A DNA stretch of 64,000 nucleotides, from NCBI RefSeq assembly GCF_016595495.1, contig NZ_JAENIM010000008.1:147041-211040 (forward strand), given 5' to 3'. Position numbers and translations under genes: made by a program. The notes under the pieces are model-generated. The model searched no databases, was not told the origin of the DNA, and saw nothing but the letters and a program-made list of their open reading frames with translations. Below are positions 58,660 through 64,000 of the stretch, piece after piece (the stretch's first letter is position 1; each line of letters begins with the position of its first letter). This DNA comes from Persicirhabdus sediminis. Its GTDB lineage: Bacteria > Verrucomicrobiota > Verrucomicrobiia > Verrucomicrobiales > Akkermansiaceae.

Positions 58660-59730
58660 ATGAAAAAGAGATCTTATTTGTTTATGTTATTATTGGCGCT
58701 GGCGCCATTTTTCACAAACTGCGGAGGAGGTGGCTCAGATGAGTTTGTTATTCGACCGCTTAGTATGAACGGCGTGACCATACAATTTAATGGTGGAACT
58801 CAATTAAAGTTCACTAGATCAAATGATACTATTGGAGTTGGTGAGATCGGGGCCATGGAGTTTGCTGGTACAATGGGCATTGCTGCCACAGATAATGGCT
58901 TAACGAATCCTTTTTATGATCTTTATTGGCCTACAGCTATTCCTCCAGGTACTAGTTATACCTATGAGTGGACCGAGTTAGATCCTAGTCAGACTGGAGG
59001 CAATAACAATACAAGTATCACTCTTAGAATTACATCTACTGGTTATACAGAGGTAAGATCCTTCCCTGAAGGCCCTGCTTATACTATCCTTGCAGCAGCG
59101 AACGTAACTCCTACGATCATGACTATGACTTTCTCTACTTCTGGTGGCGGTGTTATCGATAATACTCAAGTGTATTTTGATGACTCACAAGCCAACGAAT
59201 TTGATAGTTTAGCAGGTCTAACTAAAGATATTCGTGAAGGAATTCAGTCTCTCGATAAATATGGACGTGCACTTACCCCTGGTTATAATGATACAGAATT
59301 TGTACCTTTCGTAACAGAGTCGCTTGTAGGAAAGCGTGTGAGATTTAGCTATGCTGATGGTGTCAGAGTGTATGTGACAGCAGACGGTGCAGACGGTTCA
59401 ACTAGCGGTATTAATGATGAGTTTACTGAAACTTGGGAGGAAGGGGTTTTGACTTACATCCAGTACGATAATCCAGCCAATCCTGATGACGATCAGAACA
59501 TGATCGTTAACGATCAACGCAGATATAGATGGACTGTAGCTACTGATTTTGGACCAAATCCTCAGACATCTACCTTAATTATTTATGATACTGTTGCTCC
59601 AGGTGTTAATGATGTAATTACTTGTGAATGGACAACTCGCAGTGACTACGGTGCTGGCGGTACGTTTACTTTGAATAACCCTAATTCAGATTATGATGGC
59701 TTAGAAGCTAAAGCTGAATTTGTTCATTAA
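58660..59730 (+). CDS. Lipoprotein or secreted protein of unknown function
   Basis: 356 residues. MKKRSYLFMLLLALAPFFTN is followed by CGGGGSDEF, a lipobox-like cysteine with a Gly-rich tether, so it is probably lipidated, though the residues before Cys (FTN) are atypical. The mature part is beta-rich with many Thr, Gly, Asp and Asn residues (TSTGYTEVRSFP, GKRVRFSYADGVRVYVTADG). No family recognised. It is more AT-rich than neighbours. It precedes the TolC-like gene by 51 bp on the same strand and may be co-transcribed. Confidence 0.72.
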   Translation: MKKRSYLFMLLLALAPFFTNCGGGGSDEFVIRPLSMNGVTIQFNGGTQLKFTRSNDTIGVGEIGAMEFAGTMGIAATDNGLTNPFYDLYWPTAIPPGTSYTYEWTELDPSQTGGNNNTSITLRITSTGYTEVRSFPEGPAYTILAAANVTPTIMTMTFSTSGGGVIDNTQVYFDDSQANEFDSLAGLTKDIREGIQSLDKYGRALTPGYNDTEFVPFVTESLVGKRVRFSYADGVRVYVTADGADGSTSGINDEFTETWEEGVLTYIQYDNPANPDDDQNMIVNDQRRYRWTVATDFGPNPQTSTLIIYDTVAPGVNDVITCEWTTRSDYGAGGTFTLNNPNSDYDGLEAKAEFVH

Positions 59731-59781
59731 TTAGATAGCTGATTAAGTTATCAAAAATATTATTTAGCACAGCAGGCTGGG

Positions 59782-61074
59782 ATGAATCTTTATAAATCTC
59801 TGTTTTGCTGTGCTATTTTACTTTTGACAAGTTCCTGTGCGCGCAAGGATTTTGTTAAACGAATAGGAGTGAGCTATGACGAGGTGCTCGACTCTAGGTT
59901 GGACGTAGACAAGTCATACGATACAGTTCCTATATCTGTTCTAGATTGGGATGAAGCCTATGAGAGACTGTTGAAGCACAATGCTTCATATAAGCAGTTT
60001 TCATACTCAATAACATCATTAGAAGAAGAAAAAAAGAAGCTATTAATTACGGAGCTCTCTCCTTCTGTGTATAGCTTCGTTGGCTTAAGCCAAGGGATTA
60101 GTAGTCTTGCAAATATTTCTAGTGACGATATAAACGCTAGGTTTGTAGTTAGTTTTAGGATTCCCAATCCTATACATTTATATTCTAAGGCGTATACATA
60201 CGAGTTGCAGCTATACCAGATGACACAAAATCTGGAGCTAACAAAGCGTAGGTTGACTGTTTCTCTCTTTAACTTATTTCTAAGACAGGCAGCTCTAGCG
60301 AAGCAAGAGGTGGAGTTGCGGGAGGACGAGCAAAAGGCTAAACTTTTGAATCCTGAATCTCAGATTAAAGCTTTAATCTCAGCTAAAAAAAAGGCCCTTG
60401 ATATTGAAGACGCCAAGAAATCCCACCGGATTGCAATCAATACTCTATTAGGTTCAGTTGGGGGGAATTGGTATCTTGATTATAAAAGTTTACCCAAAGT
60501 TTCGTATGCCTCGAAGCTTGATCAGATGGGCGTTGAGGATGGCTTTGGCTTACTAGCTCTGAGAATATCAGCTGTGAACCTAGAAGCTTCATTGCTCGGC
60601 CTTAAAAGAGCTAAAATGGACATTTTGCCTGACTTTAACATAGGTATCAATAATCCGACACTGTATTCATCTGATTCTAGCTCAAGTTTTGCCTTGGACC
60701 CTAAAGAGATCGATATGTACAGCTCGATGAGTAAATCATATCGCTTCGATGGTTCTTTTTCTAAAAATTTAAAGAGTGCTGAAGATAGGGTGGCGCTTAC
60801 TAGACAGCAGCTTAAGCTGAATATGGAATCCGAAAACGTTAGGGTGGAAAAGGTAATTGCCACATACCGTTTACTATTGGAGCAAAAAATGAACTTGGAG
60901 ACGGAGTTAGCCCTTAGAAAAAAACAGATACCTCTGAGTGGCGCTGTTGATGGCGTAATAGCACACTGGAAATTATTAGATCAAATTGGTGAATCAATTG
61001 AAGGTGTTAAAAGGCAATTGCAGCAAATAGATCTAGAGTTTTGGGTCTGGGATGATCCGGCTTGGAGCGATTGA
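59782..61074 (+). CDS. TolC-like outer-membrane efflux lipoprotein
   Basis: 430 residues. MNLYKSLFCCAILLLTSSCA carries a lipobox-type cysteine (TSSC), as in NodT/OprM-type outer-membrane factors. The rest is dominated by long amphipathic helices (EVELREDEQKAKLLNPESQI, SAEDRVALTRQQLKLNMESE) interspersed with strands, the coiled-coil barrel pattern of outer membrane efflux proteins. Sequence similarity to TolC is weak, so the assignment rests on architecture and on the neighbouring adaptor, permease and ATPase. It converges with the permease gene, with 9 bp between stops. Confidence 0.75.
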   Translation: MNLYKSLFCCAILLLTSSCARKDFVKRIGVSYDEVLDSRLDVDKSYDTVPISVLDWDEAYERLLKHNASYKQFSYSITSLEEEKKKLLITELSPSVYSFVGLSQGISSLANISSDDINARFVVSFRIPNPIHLYSKAYTYELQLYQMTQNLELTKRRLTVSLFNLFLRQAALAKQEVELREDEQKAKLLNPESQIKALISAKKKALDIEDAKKSHRIAINTLLGSVGGNWYLDYKSLPKVSYASKLDQMGVEDGFGLLALRISAVNLEASLLGLKRAKMDILPDFNIGINNPTLYSSDSSSSFALDPKEIDMYSSMSKSYRFDGSFSKNLKSAEDRVALTRQQLKLNMESENVRVEKVIATYRLLLEQKMNLETELALRKKQIPLSGAVDGVIAHWKLLDQIGESIEGVKRQLQQIDLEFWVWDDPAWSD

Positions 61075-61083
61075 GAAATGCAG

Positions 61084-62229
61084 TTATTGCAGTATTTTAC
61101 CAGTAGGTTTTCTGAGGCCTAAAATTACAGGGATGGTGGCGAGAACAGCTCCACTAACCATAGCTATGGATAGTGCGATGATGTCAGCATTTTTTATATT
61201 CAACTGGCTAACAGCTTGGAGAGGTAGTTCAGGAGGGATGTAAGGACGTGCTTGCTCGAGTAGTAAACGCCATGTATTAGCTGTGAGATAGATCCCCGAA
61301 CTCACCAAGATCAGGTTCTCTATAAAACCATGTGCTATAATCTGTTTACGGGTAGCTCCGAAGCTTCTCAGAAGTGCGTATAGATAAGCTTCTTTTTCAT
61401 ATTCTAATACAGAAATGTTACCTAAAATAAGCGCTAGTATGATCGCTACAAAGACGATGATAATAGCCCTTATTTTAATTTGAGCTGTTTCCAGGTCATG
61501 GATTGCTTTGAGTATGTCAACCGAAGAGTCTACTTGAACCGTACGGTTTTCAGCTCTAAAAAAGGCGTCTACTATATTCTTTGTTTTTGCAACTTCTCGC
61601 GAGTTAGGTGCTGTTATAAGTGTAGTGGATGAATAGCCTTTTAGTAAAAGAGGGTGCAGTAGGCTGAGTGGTGCGTAGATCACCATGTCATCTCTTATTG
61701 TAGAGGAAAGCCAGTCCGGCATAAGACCCGGTTTGGCATACAGTGTCTTATCGTGTAACTTAAATTCAGTTAAATACTGATCCGCTGAACTGTTACTTAA
61801 TATATAGATTTGAGGCTTATTATCAGCAAGTAAGTCTGGTAAACCAGCAATATTTCCGTGTGATGTAAACACTGGAACTCTTCTTCCGGCTAGTAACTCA
61901 GCGCTGCTGAATGGTCTTAGCAAGGTTGTTGAGTTTATTTCAGGGGCAATTTGTTGCCAAATCTCATTTTCGTGTGCGCTTGCGAGGAGTTGATTTTGTG
62001 CATTAAGGTTACGTACGGTTTCAGTTACCGTTATCGTTCTAATGCTTCGCTTCGATAATTCCTCTGTTAATTTATCCTCTAATGCTGAGAAAAAGACTAG
62101 AACTAGTATTGCCAGAAGGCTTAAGAGTGCTGGGATGAATACTTTTGTTAAGGGGCTAGCTGGATGTTCTTGCCAGCGATTCAGAGTATTTTTCCATAGA
62201 TATGAAGGAACGAGTAAAATTTTATTCAT
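61084..62229 (-). CDS. FtsX/MacB-type ABC transporter permease
   Basis: About 381 residues from the ATG at 62229 (MNKILLVPSYLWKNTLNRWQ), which lies 8 bp inside the end of the adaptor gene, so translation is coupled. One membrane segment lies near the N-terminus (VFIPALLSLLAILVLVFFSA), followed by a large periplasmic domain. Three C-terminal segments follow: AIIIVFVAIILALILGNISV, LILVSSGIYLTANTW and IIALSIAMVSGAVLATIPVI. The cytoplasmic loop ALLRSFGATRKQI is the typical FtsX coupling helix. This is the four-helix topology of MacB/LolE-like mechanotransmission permeases. The ATPase domain is on a separate polypeptide (63542). Confidence 0.85.
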   Translation of the reverse strand: MNKILLVPSYLWKNTLNRWQEHPASPLTKVFIPALLSLLAILVLVFFSALEDKLTEELSKRSIRTITVTETVRNLNAQNQLLASAHENEIWQQIAPEINSTTLLRPFSSAELLAGRRVPVFTSHGNIAGLPDLLADNKPQIYILSNSSADQYLTEFKLHDKTLYAKPGLMPDWLSSTIRDDMVIYAPLSLLHPLLLKGYSSTTLITAPNSREVAKTKNIVDAFFRAENRTVQVDSSVDILKAIHDLETAQIKIRAIIIVFVAIILALILGNISVLEYEKEAYLYALLRSFGATRKQIIAHGFIENLILVSSGIYLTANTWRLLLEQARPYIPPELPLQAVSQLNIKNADIIALSIAMVSGAVLATIPVILGLRKPTGKILQ

Positions 62230-63382
62230 CGTCTGAATCAGGTCTAGATACCGCGAGTAGTTGAGCTCCATTCTGGACCAGTGTGCTTTCAGGCCACAAG
62301 TGCTTCACTAACCCTTGCCATCCTTGTTGGTCTAATACGTCTGGAGCTAAAGATATTATATCCTGTTTTCTTACAATGTAGCAATTCTGTCTGAGGTTTC
62401 TGTGGACGTTGGCCAAGAATTCACCATTGACGGCGTCCTTGGCTTTTTTGATATCCGCTTCTATAACATTGAAGATGTGAATTTGCTGCCTGCGGTTTGC
62501 GTTGACGTCTGTTTCGGTATGAGAGAACTTACCCCTTATCATGCCTTCTGGTGCTCCTTGGTTGAGAGTACTGATGAAATCAGTTAGGTCGCTGGCTCCC
62601 AGAATAGGAAGGTCACTAATCAGGTGTATACTAAAATTTGAATCATCAACTATCTCGGCGATTGTCTCGTTAGACTCTAGCCATATTTCTATTTCTTTTT
62701 GCTCGCTGCTGGCTTGATCCCATTTTTCAGCTATTTGAGAACTGTTGAATTTAATACGGCCATCGAATGGGGCTTTGATGTTGTTTGTTCGCTTTAATTT
62801 TTCGAATTCGAGTTCGCGTTTCTGAAAACTAATTCTAGCTTCAGCTAGTTTCTGATTACGTTTTCTTTCCAGGTTTTGAGGGTTTATTTTAGTGTTAAAG
62901 ATATCTATTTGTTTATCTATCTGGTTAACAGCTTCTTGGATAGAGGCTTTTAGTTCTGCTGAAGTTAGCCGACTGTCCTTTAAGATAACCTCAAGTTCTT
63001 GCTTTTTAACTAAAAGTTCTGATAGACCTTCGGCTAGCTGTTTTCTAGAATCAATAACCTCCCATTTAGACTCCGTGTTAAGAGTTTCTAGTTCAGCTCT
63101 GGCTAGTTCTAATGACTCCTGTTCAAGCTCTAGCCTCTTTTTGTCAACAATTGCCCAGACTTCACCTTTCTGGAGTTCGGCTCCGTCTTTGCATAAAATA
63201 GTAATCTCGCCATAAAGTGAATACTCTCTGAATGATTTAGGCTTAAGAATCGCCTCTGATGAAGTGATCCAAATCTTATTACTAATTGTATATTGGCTAA
63301 GTTTTGGAGTCGCGCCAAGGCTTACATCTGTGAGCAAGGTTGATAGTAAAATTAACGCAATGAATTTTATATAAGCTTTCAT
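62222..63382 (-). CDS. HlyD/MacA-like periplasmic adaptor protein
   Basis: 386 residues. MKAYIKFIALILLSTLLTDV is a signal peptide. A beta-barrel part (GEITILCKDGAELQKGEVWA, the lipoyl-type half motif) leads into a long coiled coil (about 105-215: ELEQESLELARAELETLN... and LERKRNQKLAEARISFQKRE). The second lipoyl half follows (NIKAPFDGRI), then a barrel domain. It bridges the inner-membrane permease and the outer-membrane factor. It is transcribed away from the ATPase gene across a 159-bp divergent gap. Confidence 0.87.
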   Translation of the reverse strand: MKAYIKFIALILLSTLLTDVSLGATPKLSQYTISNKIWITSSEAILKPKSFREYSLYGEITILCKDGAELQKGEVWAIVDKKRLELEQESLELARAELETLNTESKWEVIDSRKQLAEGLSELLVKKQELEVILKDSRLTSAELKASIQEAVNQIDKQIDIFNTKINPQNLERKRNQKLAEARISFQKRELEFEKLKRTNNIKAPFDGRIKFNSSQIAEKWDQASSEQKEIEIWLESNETIAEIVDDSNFSIHLISDLPILGASDLTDFISTLNQGAPEGMIRGKFSHTETDVNANRRQQIHIFNVIEADIKKAKDAVNGEFLANVHRNLRQNCYIVRKQDIISLAPDVLDQQGWQGLVKHLWPESTLVQNGAQLLAVSRPDSDDE

Positions 63383-63541
63383 TAATGTTCTATTGATCTT
63401 GAGGGGGCTTATCAGATGCCGTTAAATTAAATATCAAGGCATATAGAATTAGTATTTTTGACTTTTTCTTAGATTTACTATTTAATTCTGATCAGGTTGC
63501 ACGACTTCTATCCATACTATTAGCTGCTTTCAATACCGAAA

Positions 63542-64000
63542 ATGATCAACTGTAACCACATCTATTACCGCTACCACAAAAAACAAGAATGGATACTTGA
63601 TGATTTTAGCCATGAATTTAAGGCTGGGATCCATTTGATTAAAGGGTTTTCTGGCTGTGGCAAGTCTACTTTGCTGAGGATTATGGGGGGGTATTTGCCG
63701 GCTGATCGTGGCGAAGTATTGATAGGCGAGCAGCAAGTAAAGCCAGGCATTGATTATTGGCGTAGAGATTTGGGGTTTGTTTTCCAGCAGTTGAACTTGT
63801 TACCGCTGGCTAGCGTGAGCAGAAATCTAGAGCTGGCGGCGAGCTTGGCTGGACTGTCTCGTAAGGAAACGAAGGTGAGAGTCTCTGAATATTTGGCGAA
63901 GTTGGGGTTGGAAGGTTATGAAAAGCGTTTGCCGACTTCTTTATCTGGAGGTCAGCAGCAGCGCGCGACGATTGCTCGAGCGTTGATCAAGGAGCCAAGT
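63542..64000 (+). CDS. ABC transporter ATP-binding protein, cut by window end
   Basis: From the ATG at 63542 the frame stays open for 153 codons to the window edge. Walker A reads GFSGCGKSTLL, the Q-loop is in LGFVFQQLNLLP and the signature is LSGGQQQRATIARAL, a MacB/LolD-type ATPase. The N-terminus (MINCNHIYYRYHKKQEW) is slightly unusual for the family. It is divergent from the adaptor and permease genes and surely powers that exporter. The Walker B and H-loop lie beyond the window. Confidence 0.92.
   Translation, partial: MINCNHIYYRYHKKQEWILDDFSHEFKAGIHLIKGFSGCGKSTLLRIMGGYLPADRGEVLIGEQQVKPGIDYWRRDLGFVFQQLNLLPLASVSRNLELAASLAGLSRKETKVRVSEYLAKLGLEGYEKRLPTSLSGGQQQRATIARALIKEPS

Overview
The window looks like a chromosomal segment of a Gram-negative member of the Verrucomicrobiota, most likely near Akkermansiaceae/Rubritaleaceae. 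The strongest pointer is the five-gene run at 49.3-56.5 kb. It matches, in order and in protein character, the Akkermansia muciniphila Amuc_1102-1101-1100-1099-1098 locus (small secreted protein, PilM-like ATPase, Amuc_1100-like protein, Amuc_1099-like protein, secretin). Sulfatases, giant LamG/G8 surface proteins, an SHD1-type secreted hydrolase and starts without clear Shine-Dalgarno sequences fit the same phylum. This placement is inference from protein recognition, not from a marker-gene search.

Layout. 1-3.4 kb: the N-terminal part of a secreted protein, a secreted thioredoxin-like protein and an ABC-F ATPase. 3.4-7.5 kb: an accessory patch with three copies of a dispersed intergenic repeat, small orphan genes encoding secreted or membrane proteins, a Y1/REP-type transposase and a 29-bp tandem repeat array. 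7.4-28.7 kb: an extracellular polysaccharide-degradation island. It holds a secreted SHD1-alpha/beta hydrolase, a sulfatase, two tandem 2.5-thousand-residue G8/beta-helix/LamG/F5-8C paralogues, and a second sulfatase on the other strand. A 32-codon orphan tail at 7.44-7.54 kb resembles the C-terminus of the giant proteins. 28.8-34.6 kb: housekeeping genes on the plus strand (acpP, a LysM protein, accA, an aspC/tyrB-like aminotransferase, a VOC protein). 34.6-48.7 kb: minus-strand genes for an alpha-2-macroglobulin, two SCO-like proteins with heme O synthase, serB, hisI, a methyltransferase, folC, accD and proS. 49.3-58.5 kb: the pilus/secretin-like locus followed by coaE and rho. 58.7-64 kb: a lipoprotein and a tripartite ABC export system (TolC-like lipoprotein, FtsX-type permease, HlyD-like adaptor, and an ATPase cut by the window end).

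How the genes work together. The sulfatases and giant proteins probably act outside the cytoplasm on a sulfated polysaccharide. The PilM/secretin locus supplies an envelope-spanning platform but has no motor ATPase or pilin gene here. The cyoE-SCO-SCO group matures heme-copper oxidase. The exporter genes form one tripartite pump split between two strands. Across the whole window the hexamer AGCTGG/CCAGCT is strikingly frequent, both inside genes and as inverted pairs that form several of the intrinsic terminators. This is the most unusual genome-scale signal I see here.
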